A stretch of DNA of 64,000 bases from Variovorax paradoxus B4 (GCF_000463015.1 NC_022247.1:4340001-4404000); one strand, 5' to 3'. Positions 8,229-17,468 are shown, counted from the first letter of the stretch. Notes: generated from the sequence alone by a model not told the origin. Program-made: numbers and translations.

Positions 8229-9581
8229 ATGACCGCCATTGCCAGCGCCACCGCCGGTGCCTCCAGCCCGGACGCGACCAGCGCCAACGCGCCCAACGCC
8301 ACGCCCTACACCTTCGAGGAAAAGCGCAAGCGCATCTTCGCCATCTTCGCCGCCTCGTCCGGCAACCTGGTGGAGTGGTTCGACTTCTACGTCTACGCCT
8401 TCTGCGCGATCTACTTCGCGCCCTCGTTCTTTCCCAAGTCGGACCCCACGGTCCAGTTGCTGAACACGGCGGGCGTGTTCGCTGCCGGCTTCCTGATGCG
8501 CCCGATCGGCGGCTGGCTGTTCGGCCGGCTGGCCGACCGCAAGGGCCGCAAGACCTCGATGGTGACCTCGGTCGTCATGATGTGCGTGGGCTCGCTGGTC
8601 ATCGCCTGCCTGCCCACCTATGCGCAGATCGGCGCCTGGGCGCCCGCGCTGCTGCTGGCCGCGCGCCTCTTGCAGGGGCTGTCGGTCGGCGGCGAGTACG
8701 GCACCACCGCCACCTACATGAGCGAAGTGGCGATGCGCGGCCAGCGCGGCTTCTTCTCGTCGTTCCAGTACGTGACCCTGATCGGCGGCCAGCTGCTGGC
8801 CGTGGTGGTCGTGGTGGTGCTGCAGCAGGTGCTCGACGAGGCCGAGCTCAAGGCCTGGGGCTGGCGCGTTCCCTTCGTGCTGGGCGCCGTGGCGGCCATC
8901 GTGGCCCTGATGCTGCGCCGCACGCTGACCGAGACCGCCAGCACGCAGACCCGCGCCGCCAAGGGCGCCGGCAGCGTCGCCGAGCTGTTCAAACACCACA
9001 AGCGCGCGTTCTTCGTGGTGCTGGGCTACACGGCCGGCGGCTCGCTGATCTTCTACACCTTCACCACCTACATGCAGAAGTACCTGGTGAACTCGGCCGG
9101 CATGTCGATCAAGACCGCCAGCAACGTGATGACCGCCTGCCTGTTCATCTACATGTGCATGCAGCCGCTGTTCGGCGCGCTGTCGGACCGCATCGGCCGG
9201 CGCAGCAACATGCTGCTGTTCGGCGCGCTCGGCGCGCTGATGACGGTGCCCGTGCTGAGCAACCTGCAGAGCGTGGGCAGCCCGCTGATGGCCGGCGTGC
9301 TGATCACGCTGGCGCTCGCGGTGGTGAGCTTCTACACCTCGATCAGCGGCATCGTGAAGGCCGAGATGTTCCCGCCCGAAGTGCGCGCGCTGGGCGTGGG
9401 CCTGTCGTATGCGGTGGGCAACGCCATCTTCGGCGGCAGCGCCGAATACGTGGCGCTGGGCCTGAAGTCGATCGGCCACGAGTCGTACTTCTACTGGTAC
9501 GTGACCGCGATGATGGGCGTGGCCTTCATGGTGAGCCTGCTGCTGCCGAAGCAGGCAAGCTACCTGCACCACGACAAGTAG
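8229..9581 (+). CDS. MHS-family organic acid:proton symporter (KgtP-like)
   Basis: This 450-residue major facilitator protein has 12 predicted transmembrane segments. It shows the metabolite:H+ symporter family hallmarks: [14 protein letters not shown] in the first helix, [18 protein letters not shown] in the helix 2-3 loop and a second copy of the loop motif in [10 protein letters not shown]. These match alpha-ketoglutarate permease KgtP and related dicarboxylate carriers. It probably imports a di- or tricarboxylate with protons. Its position right after a DctB-like kinase and a regulator suggests substrate-induced expression. The exact acid is not determined. Confidence 0.88.
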   Translation: MTAIASATAGASSPDATSANAPNATPYTFEEKRKRIFAIFAASSGNLVEWFDFYVYAFCAIYFAPSFFPKSDPTVQLLNTAGVFAAGFLMRPIGGWLFGRLADRKGRKTSMVTSVVMMCVGSLVIACLPTYAQIGAWAPALLLAARLLQGLSVGGEYGTTATYMSEVAMRGQRGFFSSFQYVTLIGGQLLAVVVVVVLQQVLDEAELKAWGWRVPFVLGAVAAIVALMLRRTLTETASTQTRAAKGAGSVAELFKHHKRAFFVVLGYTAGGSLIFYTFTTYMQKYLVNSAGMSIKTASNVMTACLFIYMCMQPLFGALSDRIGRRSNMLLFGALGALMTVPVLSNLQSVGSPLMAGVLITLALAVVSFYTSISGIVKAEMFPPEVRALGVGLSYAVGNAIFGGSAEYVALGLKSIGHESYFYWYVTAMMGVAFMVSLLLPKQASYLHHDK

Positions 9582-9602
9582 CCGGGCAGGAGGCGCGCGG
9601 CC

Positions 9603-10559
9603 TCAGAACAGTATCACCCACTCGCCGCGCAGGTACCGATACTTGTAGCTGGGCCCCGAGAAGGTGGTGCTGCGGCTGTAGCCGGCACCGAAGCGAAAGA
9701 CCTGCGATCCCCTCACGGGGCTTTGCAGGTTCACGTCCAGCAGCCGCGTCGGCTGCCGGAACTCGTGGTTGATCGTCTCGGTGCCAAGCCCCGCCGTGAC
9801 CGCGAGGGTCCAGCCCGAAAAACGCTGCCGCCAGCCGACCGCCAGCATCGCCTCGCTGTAGTTCTTCGGATTGAAATAGGCCCTGTCCACGTCCTCGTGG
9901 CTGCTGCGGTAGGTTCGATAGCGCGCCTGCAGGGTCAGCCCCAGGTCGAGCGACGGCTGGTAGATCAGCCGCAGGCGGCCGTGGTCGCGCCGGTTGCCGT
10001 CGGAGAAATACTGCTGCGCCGCGAGCCCGACCAGGGTCACGTGGCTTCCAAGCCCCTGGTCCACGGCCACCCCGACAAACGAAAAATCGATGCCGCGATC
10101 CAGCGACTTCGGGGTTTCCACCCAGTCGCGCGTCACCAGGAACTCCACCGCCGTGCTCTTGGTGGGCGACAGGCGGTAGCTGCCGTCGAGCGTGAGCAGC
10201 GTGTGCCCTCCCTGCTCGAACGCGCCGACCTCGATCGCTCCTCCGTCGGTGGTCTTCGTTTCGACCGAGCGAGCCAGGAACGAGATCTTCTTGCCGGCCC
10301 TTTGCCAGTTGTCCTGCCTGTATTGATAGTCGCCCAGCCGGAACCCCAGGTAGCGGTCGGCATTTTCAAAGGCGGGAAAGAATTCCACCGACACCCGCCG
10401 CGATTGAAAATTATCGCTGTCGCTGGTGAGGAAGAATTCCGGGCCAAAGGCCATGCCGGCCGATTTTTCGTTTGCTTTTTCTTCCTCCGCCCTGCAGGGA
10501 GCGGTCAGCACCAGGCAACCCAGGGAAACGGCGGCAAGATACCTCGGCAGCCCCGTCAT
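9603..10559 (-). CDS. Outer-membrane beta-barrel protein paired with a polysaccharide synthase
   Basis: The 318-residue protein starts with a signal peptide (cleavage after PCRAEE is plausible). It then consists of alternating short amphipathic strands typical of a 12-16-stranded outer-membrane barrel, ending in the aromatic strand GEWVILF with a C-terminal Phe as used for Bam insertion. I recognise no enzymatic motif. Its start overlaps the stop of the glycosyltransferase gene by four bases (ATGA), so it is translationally coupled. This context suggests it exports or anchors the polymer, as the PgaA barrel does, but it lacks the large TPR region of PgaA. A YaiO-like role is another possibility. 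Confidence 0.7.
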   Translation of the reverse strand: MTGLPRYLAAVSLGCLVLTAPCRAEEEKANEKSAGMAFGPEFFLTSDSDNFQSRRVSVEFFPAFENADRYLGFRLGDYQYRQDNWQRAGKKISFLARSVETKTTDGGAIEVGAFEQGGHTLLTLDGSYRLSPTKSTAVEFLVTRDWVETPKSLDRGIDFSFVGVAVDQGLGSHVTLVGLAAQQYFSDGNRRDHGRLRLIYQPSLDLGLTLQARYRTYRSSHEDVDRAYFNPKNYSEAMLAVGWRQRFSGWTLAVTAGLGTETINHEFRQPTRLLDVNLQSPVRGSQVFRFGAGYSRSTTFSGPSYKYRYLRGEWVILF

Positions 10560-11893
10560 TTGGTTCCCCAGGCCTTGGGCTTCCTGAACAGTTCATCCAG
10601 ATAGCCGAGCACGCTGGCCGGCTGCAGGATCAGGCTGTACAGCAGCGCGTAGACAAAGAATCCCTGGATGTTCTTTCGTACCACCAAGCCTGTTTTCCTG
10701 AACATCCGGCGTTCGATCCTGAACATGAGCAGGCTCAATGCGAATGTGGCCGGTATCAATGCAAGGGTCATGATTCCCACGATCCAGTAATGGCCGAATA
10801 ACGCGAGAATTATTCCGGGTATGAATCCGATGGTGCACGCCAGGTCCAGCCACGGAAACAGCAGATTCCAATAAATGAAAAATGTCGACAACCTCGGCTT
10901 GATCAGGATCCCCGGATGTTTGAGGAAGGCTTCCGCCATGCCGCGCGCCCATCGCTGGCGCTGCTTGACCAGTTGCTTGACGGTGGTGGGCACATTGGTG
11001 AACAGGCATGCGTCCTCGCAGTGGCCCACCCGGTAGCCGGCTTTCAGCAGCGCCCAGGTGAGCACGATGTCCTCGCCCACGCACTCGGGCCATCCGCCAA
11101 CCTCGATCAGCGCGGCCCTGTCGTAGATCGAAAATGCGCCCTGCGCCACCAAGGTGCCTTGGAACAACGATTGCACCCGCTTGATGGCGGCAATCCCATG
11201 GAAGTAGTCCCATTCCTGGCAGCGGGTGATCCAGTTCAGCCGCGAGTTGCGGACCAGGATTTTTCCCGCGACAGCCCGCGTATGGGGCGGATCGGCGCGA
11301 TAGCGCTCGACGATGCTGGCCAGCGCCCCCCGGTAAAGGAAAGAGTCGGCATCCACGGTGATGACCAGGTCGTGCGCCACCTCCTTGAACCCGATGTTCA
11401 GCGCGCGCGCCTTGCCGCCGTTTTTTTCAAGGTCCACGAAAGTCAGCCACGGGTATCGCTCCAGGGCGCGCTCGACGACAAGAGACGTGCCGTCCGCGGA
11501 GCCGTCATTGATCACGATCACCTGCAGTTCGCCCGGGTAATTCTGCCGATCGATGCTGACCAGCGTCTCATCGATGGACGCTTCCTCGTTGTAGGCGGCA
11601 ATCAGGATGGAGATCGGGGGATAGACAGATAGCGCGGGATGCGGCGGCCTCTTGTCCAGCAGCAGGCTGATGGCCAGGAATGCATTCATGAAGCCCGGAA
11701 CAACGGCGATGCCATACACCAGGAAAATGGCCAGGGCCATCCCGACCCGATCCGTCAAATCGGCCAGCCAGGGTCCCGCAGCCCATATCGAGAACCACAT
11801 CCAGGCGCTGGCGCCAATCAACGCAATAACAAACTTGCCCGACACGGGCAGGTAAATCATTGGCTGCAGCGCCTTCTGGCCTTCTTCGTTCAT
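10556..11893 (-). CDS. Processive family-2 glycosyltransferase (PgaC/hyaluronan-synthase-like)
   Basis: This 445-residue inner-membrane enzyme has two N-terminal helices, a GT2 catalytic domain (PISILIAAYNEEASIDETL, substrate-binding DAD in VITVDADSF, acceptor motif GGWPECVGED, and QRQRWARG, the QxxRW motif of processive synthases), then about three C-terminal helices. It probably makes a beta-linked homopolymer such as poly-N-acetylglucosamine and pushes it across the inner membrane. It is the first gene of a two-gene operon with an outer-membrane barrel. No PgaB-like deacetylase or PgaD-like small subunit is adjacent, which is unusual for a PGA system. Confidence 0.85.
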   Translation of the reverse strand: MNEEGQKALQPMIYLPVSGKFVIALIGASAWMWFSIWAAGPWLADLTDRVGMALAIFLVYGIAVVPGFMNAFLAISLLLDKRPPHPALSVYPPISILIAAYNEEASIDETLVSIDRQNYPGELQVIVINDGSADGTSLVVERALERYPWLTFVDLEKNGGKARALNIGFKEVAHDLVITVDADSFLYRGALASIVERYRADPPHTRAVAGKILVRNSRLNWITRCQEWDYFHGIAAIKRVQSLFQGTLVAQGAFSIYDRAALIEVGGWPECVGEDIVLTWALLKAGYRVGHCEDACLFTNVPTTVKQLVKQRQRWARGMAEAFLKHPGILIKPRLSTFFIYWNLLFPWLDLACTIGFIPGIILALFGHYWIVGIMTLALIPATFALSLLMFRIERRMFRKTGLVVRKNIQGFFVYALLYSLILQPASVLGYLDELFRKPKAWGTK

Positions 11894-11915
11894 GTCGCTC
11901 TCGAGTGTTCCAACG

Positions 11916-11957
11916 AATGTAACTCTCGATAAACGACACGAACAGTCTGGTTACATT
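11916..11957. promoter_or_regulatory. Inverted repeat upstream of the polysaccharide operon
   Basis: AATGTAAC (11916-11923) and GTTACATT (11950-11957) are perfect inverted copies with centres 34 bases apart, starting about 22 bases before the synthase start codon. The spacing of about three helical turns suits a dimeric or looping regulator. No regulator gene is adjacent on this side. Confidence 0.35.
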
Positions 11958-12065
11958 TCCGGGGACTGTTAACAACACCAGAAGGCGCTCCGCCCCGGCC
12001 CTCACCCGACCCGCGGAGCCCGGGAATACCCTCTGGTTGCCCCGAAGCCTTCTTGCCTACATTGC

Positions 12066-12097
12066 TTGTATGCAAGAAAAACGATCCTTGCATGCAA
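12066..12097. promoter_or_regulatory. Tandem palindromic operators for the GntR regulator
   Basis: TTGTATGCAA (12066-12075, one mismatch) and TTGCATGCAA (12088-12097, perfect) are two copies of one palindrome exactly 22 bases apart, that is, two turns on the same DNA face. They lie just before the symporter start at 12127. The TTGyATGCAA form is typical for FadR/VanR-type GntR proteins, and such a gene follows at 13467. Confidence 0.65.
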
Positions 12098-12126
12098 ACA
12101 CCGCCAAGACACACAAGGAGACTTCC

Positions 12127-13461
12127 ATGCCTCGCTTCGCCAAATCGCTCTTCGGCCAGGTCGTCATCGCCCTGGTGCTCGGCGTGCTCGCCGGCCTCTT
12201 CTTGCCGGAGTTCGCCATCAAGCTCAAGCCGCTCGGCGACGGCTTCATCAAGCTGATCAAGATGATCATCCCGGTGCTGGTGTTCTGCGTGGTGGTGCAC
12301 GGCATCGCGGGCGCGGGCGACCTGAAGCGCGTGGGCCGGGTCGGCGTGAAGGCGCTGATCTACTTCGAGGTGCTCACCACCATTGCGCTGGCCATGGGCC
12401 TGGTGCTGGCCTTCGTGTTCCAGCCGGGCGTGGGCATGAACGTGGACCCGGGCAAGCTCGACGCCACCGCCATGAGCGCCTATGCCTCGAACGCCGACAA
12501 GCTCACGAGCGGCGGCACGGTCGAGTTCCTGATGAAGCTGATCCCCACCACGGTGGTCGCCGCCTTTGCCACCGGCGACGTGCTGCAGGTGCTGCTGTTC
12601 GCGGTGCTGTTCGGCTGCGCGCTGTCGCTGCTGGGCGAGCGCGGCAAGCCTGTGGGCGTGGTGGTGGACGCGCTTTCGCTGGTGCTGTTCAAGATCATGG
12701 GCATCCTCATCAAGCTGGCGCCGCTCGGCGTGCTGGGCGCCATTGCCTTCACGGTGGGCAAGTACGGCATCGGCTCGCTCAAGCAGCTCGGCATGCTGGT
12801 CGCCCTGTTCTACGGCGCGGTGCTGATCTTCGTGTTCGTGGTGCTCGGGCTGGTCATGCGTATTTCGGGCTTCAGCCTGTGGAAGCTGCTGCGCTACCTG
12901 CGCGAGGAGCTCGCCATCGTGTTCGCCACCACCTCGTCGGACAGCGTGCTGCCGCAGATCATGGCCAAGCTGCGGCGCATGGGCATCCGCGACTCGACGG
13001 TGGGGCTGGTGATTCCCACGGGCTACTCGTTCAACCTCGACGCCTTCTCGATCTACATCACGCTCGCGGCGGTGTTCATCGCGCAGGCCACCAACACGCC
13101 GATCTCGATGGCGGACCTGCTGACCATCCTTGCGATCGCGCTGGTCACCTCCAAGGGCGCGCACGGCGTGCCGGGCTCGGCCATCGTGGTGCTGGCCGCC
13201 ACGCTGCACGCGATTCCCGCCATTCCGGCCATCGGCCTGGTGCTGGTGCTCTCGGTCGACTGGTTCATGGGCATTGCGCGCGCGCTGGGCAACCTGATCG
13301 GCAACTGCGTGGCCACGGTGGCCATCGCGGCCTGGGAAGGCGACATCGACCGCGAGCGCGCCCATGCCGTGCTCGACGGCACCCACTCGCCCGACGACGA
13401 GCCGCTGGCCGAGCCCGAGCTGCCGGCGGCACCGCTGGGCGCGGGCGCCGGCAGCCATTGA
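12127..13461 (+). CDS. dctA: C4-dicarboxylate:cation symporter (DctA/GltP family)
   Basis: This 444-residue DAACS-family carrier shows the family signatures KMIIPVLVFCVVVHGIAG, the serine-rich re-entrant loop FATTSSDSVLPQIMAKL, the NLDAFSIYITLAAVFIAQA segment and TSKGAHGVPGSAIVVLAATL. It should take up succinate, malate, fumarate or a related acid with protons or sodium. The start is fixed by AAGGAG 7-12 bases before the ATG at 12127. The gene is followed at once by a GntR repressor gene and preceded by two palindromic sites, so it is probably an inducible transporter for that regulator's ligand rather than the housekeeping DctA. The specific acid is inferred only at family level. Confidence 0.87.
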   Translation: MPRFAKSLFGQVVIALVLGVLAGLFLPEFAIKLKPLGDGFIKLIKMIIPVLVFCVVVHGIAGAGDLKRVGRVGVKALIYFEVLTTIALAMGLVLAFVFQPGVGMNVDPGKLDATAMSAYASNADKLTSGGTVEFLMKLIPTTVVAAFATGDVLQVLLFAVLFGCALSLLGERGKPVGVVVDALSLVLFKIMGILIKLAPLGVLGAIAFTVGKYGIGSLKQLGMLVALFYGAVLIFVFVVLGLVMRISGFSLWKLLRYLREELAIVFATTSSDSVLPQIMAKLRRMGIRDSTVGLVIPTGYSFNLDAFSIYITLAAVFIAQATNTPISMADLLTILAIALVTSKGAHGVPGSAIVVLAATLHAIPAIPAIGLVLVLSVDWFMGIARALGNLIGNCVATVAIAAWEGDIDRERAHAVLDGTHSPDDEPLAEPELPAAPLGAGAGSH

Positions 13462-13466
13462 AGCCG

Positions 13467-14171
13467 ATGGCCACCGACGTCAATCCCACCTCCATCGCGG
13501 AGCGCGTGGTCGAAGCCATCCTGGCGCAAAAGCTCGCGCCGGGCGAGCGGCTCGGCGAGCAGGCGCTGGCCGAGAACTTCGCGGTGAGCCGGACCATGGT
13601 GCGCGAGGCGCTCATGCAGCTGCAGGCGCGCGGCTTCGTCGAGGTGCAGTCGCGCCGCGGCTGGTACGTGGTGGAGCCCTCGGCCGAGGAAGCGCGCGAC
13701 GCCTTCTCGGCGCGGCGCATCGTCGAGGCGGGCATTCTGGCCGAAAGCGAAGGCCGGCCGCTGCAAAAGGCCATCCGCAGGCTGCGCGACCACATTGCCG
13801 ACGAGCGGCGCGCCATCGAGGGCGCCGATGCCGCCACGCGCGCCTTCCTGCTGGCCGATTTCCACGTCTGCCTGGCCGAGCAGATGGGCCACCAGCTGCT
13901 GGTCGACGTGCTGCGCGACCTCACGGCCCGCACCACGCTGGCCGCCACGCTCTACCAATCAAGGCACGAGGCCGGGCAGTCCTGCGCGGAGCACGGCGCC
14001 ATCGTCGCCGCGCTGGAGGCCGGCGACACGGCCAGGGCACGCCAGCTGATGATCGAGCACATCGGCAATGTCGAACGCTCGCTCGAGGTCGAAACCACGG
14101 CCGGGCCCGACGCGCCCGCCCGGCTGCGCGCCACGCTGGCGCCGGTGGCGCTGCCGCGCGCCAGGCGCTGA
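13467..14171 (+). CDS. GntR-family (FCD subfamily) transcriptional regulator
   Basis: The 234-residue protein has an N-terminal winged helix (ERLGEQALAENFAVSRTMVREALMQLQARGFV, then a wing with RGWYVVEPS) and an all-helical FCD ligand domain with the metal-binding pattern of an early Asp/His (DFHVCLAEQ) and later His (EHGAIVAALEAGD, MIEHI). FCD proteins bind small carboxylic acids and usually repress. The ATG at 13467 lies five bases after the symporter stop, so the two form an operon. The tandem palindromes at 12066-12097 are the likely binding sites, giving autoregulation together with the transporter. Confidence 0.9.
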   Translation: MATDVNPTSIAERVVEAILAQKLAPGERLGEQALAENFAVSRTMVREALMQLQARGFVEVQSRRGWYVVEPSAEEARDAFSARRIVEAGILAESEGRPLQKAIRRLRDHIADERRAIEGADAATRAFLLADFHVCLAEQMGHQLLVDVLRDLTARTTLAATLYQSRHEAGQSCAEHGAIVAALEAGDTARARQLMIEHIGNVERSLEVETTAGPDAPARLRATLAPVALPRARR

Positions 14172-14264
14172 CCTCCCGGCGCCGCAGCGCCGGGGCGCTA
14201 CCGCACAAGGGCGTGCCGACCGACAGGGGGGTGCATTCAGGCTCGGCTACAGTCCGAATCACCT

Positions 14265-15347
14265 ATGAACTCACCCCAACTCCAGCGCGGCGTGTTCCTC
14301 GCCCTGCTCGCCATCGTCACTGCGGCCTTTCTCTGGGTGCTGATGCCGTTCTTCGGCGCGGTGCTGTGGGGCGTGGCGCTGGCCATCCTGTTCACGCCGC
14401 TCTACAAGCGGCTGCTGAAGAAAATGCCCGGCTGGCACAACGCCGCCGCGCTGTCGACGCTGGCCATCTGCCTCTTCATCGTGATTCTTCCGCTGGCCAT
14501 GGTCGGGGTATCGCTGGTGCAGGAAATCGTGCAGGTCACGCAGAGCATCCGGTCGGGGCAGATCAATTTCGCGGCCTATTTCCAGCAGATCCTCAACGCC
14601 GTGCCGCAATGGCTGCTGAACCTCTTCGACCGCTTCAACCTCGGCGACATGGAGGCCTGGCAGGCCCGCATCTCCGCGGGCGCGGCCCAGGGCAGCCAGC
14701 TCATCGCCAGCCAAGCGCTGACCATCGGCCAGAACACCTTCGACTTCGTCATCAGCTTCTTCGTGATGCTGTATTTGCTGTACTTCCTGGTGCGCGACGG
14801 TTCGGCGCTCTCGAGGTCGATGCGCGAGGCAGTGCCGCTCGCCAAGCCGCACACGCATTACCTGCTCAACAAGTTCACCACCGTGATCCGCGCCACCGTC
14901 AAGGGCAACGTGGCGGTGGCCATCGCGCAGGGCACCATCGGCGGCCTGGCCTTCTGGTTCCTCGGTGTGCAGGGGGCGCTGCTGTGGGCCGTGCTGATGG
15001 CCTTTCTCTCGCTGCTGCCCGCGGTGGGCGCGGCGCTCATCTGGGGGCCCGTGGCCATCTATTTCCTTGCCACCGGCCATTTCTGGCAGGGCGGCATCCT
15101 GGTCTTCGTGGGCGTGTTCGTGATCGGGCTGGTCGACAACATCCTTCGCCCCTTGCTGGTGGGCAAGGACACGCAGATGCCCGACTACATCGTGCTGATG
15201 TCGACCATCGGCGGCATGGCGATCTTCGGCATCAACGGTTTCGTGATCGGGCCGGTGATCGCGGCGCTGTTCATGGCGGCGTGGAGCCTGTTCGCGGAAT
15301 CGGGCCAGCTGGAGACCAGCCCCGGCGACGACAAGAACACCAGCTGA
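14265..15347 (+). CDS. AI-2E family transporter (PerM/YdiK-like membrane protein)
   Basis: This 360-residue protein has about eight transmembrane helices in the arrangement of the AI-2E/PerM family: two N-terminal helices, a long amphipathic middle, and a C-terminal membrane half with GTIGGLAFWFLG and the conserved GNIL-like NILRPLLVGKDTQMPDYIVLMSTIGGMAIFGINGFVIGPVIAALF. Members range from putative autoinducer-2 exporters to Na+/H+ antiporters, so no specific substrate is claimed. The gene stands alone, 93 bases after the GntR gene, and is followed by a strong GC hairpin. Confidence 0.85.
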   Translation: MNSPQLQRGVFLALLAIVTAAFLWVLMPFFGAVLWGVALAILFTPLYKRLLKKMPGWHNAAALSTLAICLFIVILPLAMVGVSLVQEIVQVTQSIRSGQINFAAYFQQILNAVPQWLLNLFDRFNLGDMEAWQARISAGAAQGSQLIASQALTIGQNTFDFVISFFVMLYLLYFLVRDGSALSRSMREAVPLAKPHTHYLLNKFTTVIRATVKGNVAVAIAQGTIGGLAFWFLGVQGALLWAVLMAFLSLLPAVGAALIWGPVAIYFLATGHFWQGGILVFVGVFVIGLVDNILRPLLVGKDTQMPDYIVLMSTIGGMAIFGINGFVIGPVIAALFMAAWSLFAESGQLETSPGDDKNTS

Positions 15348-15361
15348 AAACAAGCCCTTGC

Positions 15362-15384
15362 GGGCCGCCCAGGCGAGGCGGCCC
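15362..15384. terminator. Strong GC hairpin after the AI-2E transporter gene
   Basis: GGGCCGCC (15362-15369) pairs with GGCGGCCC (15377-15384) across a seven-base loop. It lies 15 bases after the stop codon. There is no U tract, so intrinsic termination is doubtful. It may stabilise the mRNA end or assist Rho. Confidence 0.35.
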
Positions 15385-15523
15385 CGGGCACCGAGGCGGG
15401 TGCGCCCTGCGCCTGCCACGTGCATTTCGCGCGCGCGTTTTCGCATTCCGTCGCATGGCGCTGGCGAGCGCGTGCCGGCTGCGAGATCGTCGAGGCCTCC
15501 AACTTCCAGAAGAGGTCTTGTCG

Positions 15524-15955
15524 ATGAACTTTCCACTGTCCCGAACGGGTGCACGCGCCCTGTACGCCGCCTCCCTCATTTCCCCGCTGGCCGCTCTGGC
15601 CGCCGACCTGAGCCTGAACGTAGCCGACGGGCCGGCCGCCGAAGCCACGCTCTACGTGGCGCTGTACAACGACGCCGCGAGCTACGCCGACAGCAAGGCC
15701 GTGGCCTCGCAGACCGCGCCGATGCAGGGCGGCAAGGCCCGGCTCGTGTTCACAGGACTGGCGCCGGGGCGGTACGCGCTGCGGGCGTTCACCGACGAGA
15801 ACGGCAACGGCAAGCTCGACACCAACCTCATGGGCATGCCGACCGAGCGCTATGGCTTCTCGAACGACGCGAAGGGCAACCGCGCCGCGCCCGCCTTCGA
15901 AGCCGCTGCGATCATCGTCGACGCCGACCTGCAGACCGTCATTCACCTGCGCTGA
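15524..15955 (+). CDS. Exported DUF2141 protein
   Basis: The 143-residue protein has a signal peptide (cleavage after ALAA), then a compact beta-sandwich domain of the DUF2141 family, recognised from ALYNDA, GLAPGRYALRAFTDENGNGKLDTNLMG and PTERYGFSNDA. The DENGNGKLD segment resembles a calcium-binding loop. Family members are periplasmic or surface proteins of unknown function, often next to carotenoid or redox genes. Here the gene is 13 bases before a carotenoid-oxygenase gene, so the two are probably co-transcribed. The ATG at 15524 has AAGAGG about 10 bases upstream. Confidence 0.82.
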   Translation: MNFPLSRTGARALYAASLISPLAALAADLSLNVADGPAAEATLYVALYNDAASYADSKAVASQTAPMQGGKARLVFTGLAPGRYALRAFTDENGNGKLDTNLMGMPTERYGFSNDAKGNRAAPAFEAAAIIVDADLQTVIHLR

Positions 15956-15968
15956 GGAGCAAACCGCC

Positions 15969-17468
15969 ATGGAACGACGCGAACTCCTGCGCCTGCTGGC
16001 CTCGGCCGGTGCCCTGCCCCTCTTGGCACCGCTGGCCCGCGCGGCCGGCACGGCCGACGACTGGCAAGCCCGGTTCGAGGCCGCCCGTACGCCTTGGAAG
16101 ACCGGCTTCGCCACGCCCCCGGACGACCTGCCGCTGACCCGCGCCACGGTGCGCGGGCGCTTTCCCGATGCCGTGGCCGGCACGCTGTTGCGCATCGGCC
16201 CGGCCGGCCACGACCTGGGCGGCGAGCGCTATCACCACTGGTTCGACGGCGACGGCATGGTGCATCGCTTCGTGATCGACGGCCCCGACGTGCGGCACCA
16301 GGGCCGCTATGTCGCCACGCCCAAGCGCGTGGCCGAGGTGCGGGCCGGCCGCCGCCTGTTCGAGGCCTTCGGCACCATGCCGCCGGGCGTCGAGCCACCG
16401 ACCTCGGCCGACAGCATCAACGTCGCCAATACCAGCGTACTGCCGATGCAGGGCGAGGTGCTGGCGCTCTGGGAAGGCGGCTCGGCCACGCGCGTCGATG
16501 CGCGCACGCTGGAGACGCTGGGCGTGAAGACCTGGCGGCCGGACCTCGCGGGCATGCCGTTCTCGGCCCATCCCAAGGTCGATCCGGACGGCACGGTGTG
16601 GAACTTTGGCGTGAGCTCCGGCCAGGGCCTGCTGGCGCTGTACGAGATCGCGCCCGAAGGCACGCTGCGGCGCGCAGCCGTGGTGCCGGTGGCCGACATG
16701 CCGATGGTCCATGACTTCGCCGTGACCGAACGGCACATGGTGTTCCTGATGCCGCCGCTGGTCTACGACGGCAAGCGCAAGGAGGCGGGTGCGAGCTTTC
16801 TCGATGCCCATGTCTGGCGGCCGGAACTCGGCATGCGCGCCCTGGTGATCGACAAGCAGAACTGGGAGCGGCGCCAGATGCTCACGCTGCCGGCCGGCTT
16901 CCTGTTCCACGTCGGCAATGCCTGGGAAGAAGAGACGCCGAGCGGCACGCTCATCCACGTCGACTACGTGCGTTCGGACAACGCCGATTCGGTGTTCACG
17001 ACCAACCGCGAAGTGATGCGCGCGCGCGTTGTGAGAAGCACCCATCCGCGGCTGACCGTCGCCACGCTGAACCTCGGCACTGGCAAGGCCACGCAGCAGG
17101 CGCCGGCGCAGGAAGCCGAGTTTCCGCGCATCGATCCGCGACGCGTGGGCCTGCGTCACCGCCAGGTGGTTCATGCCACGCAGATCCGGCCCGATCTACC
17201 GGGCTTCGGCGCGATCGCGCGAACCGATGTCGAAAGCGGCCGCAGCCAGCGCTTCAGCTACGGCACCCAGGCCATGGTGGAAGAGCATGTCTTCGTGCCG
17301 GACGGCACCAAGCCGGGCTGGGTGCTGGGCACGGTGCTCGATTTCGGCCGGCAGAAGACGGTGCTGTCGTGCTTCGCGGCTGACCATTTGGCGGCGGGAC
17401 CGGTAGCGCAGGCCACCCTGCCCTACGCTCTGCCCTTGGGCCTGCACGGCGCCTTCGTGCCTGCCTGA
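15969..17468 (+). CDS. Carotenoid cleavage oxygenase family protein
   Basis: The 499-residue protein belongs to the RPE65/carotenoid oxygenase family. The start at 15969 gives a twin-arginine-like leader (ERRELLRLLASAG, cleavage after ARA), suggesting export as a folded Fe(II) protein. The conserved histidines of the seven-bladed propeller are visible in SAHPKVD, MVHDFAVTE, FHVGNAWE and the C-terminal LGLHGAF. Family members split carotenoids, stilbenes or lignin-like olefins with O2. It follows a DUF2141 gene by 13 bases. Export would fit a substrate met outside the cytoplasm, such as lignostilbene, but that is inference. Confidence 0.87.
   Translation: MERRELLRLLASAGALPLLAPLARAAGTADDWQARFEAARTPWKTGFATPPDDLPLTRATVRGRFPDAVAGTLLRIGPAGHDLGGERYHHWFDGDGMVHRFVIDGPDVRHQGRYVATPKRVAEVRAGRRLFEAFGTMPPGVEPPTSADSINVANTSVLPMQGEVLALWEGGSATRVDARTLETLGVKTWRPDLAGMPFSAHPKVDPDGTVWNFGVSSGQGLLALYEIAPEGTLRRAAVVPVADMPMVHDFAVTERHMVFLMPPLVYDGKRKEAGASFLDAHVWRPELGMRALVIDKQNWERRQMLTLPAGFLFHVGNAWEEETPSGTLIHVDYVRSDNADSVFTTNREVMRARVVRSTHPRLTVATLNLGTGKATQQAPAQEAEFPRIDPRRVGLRHRQVVHATQIRPDLPGFGAIARTDVESGRSQRFSYGTQAMVEEHVFVPDGTKPGWVLGTVLDFGRQKTVLSCFAADHLAAGPVAQATLPYALPLGLHGAFVPA

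Noticed and set aside
14265..15347. Calling the AI-2E family protein a true autoinducer-2 exporter
   Set aside because: The family name is broader than the function; no quorum-sensing genes are nearby.
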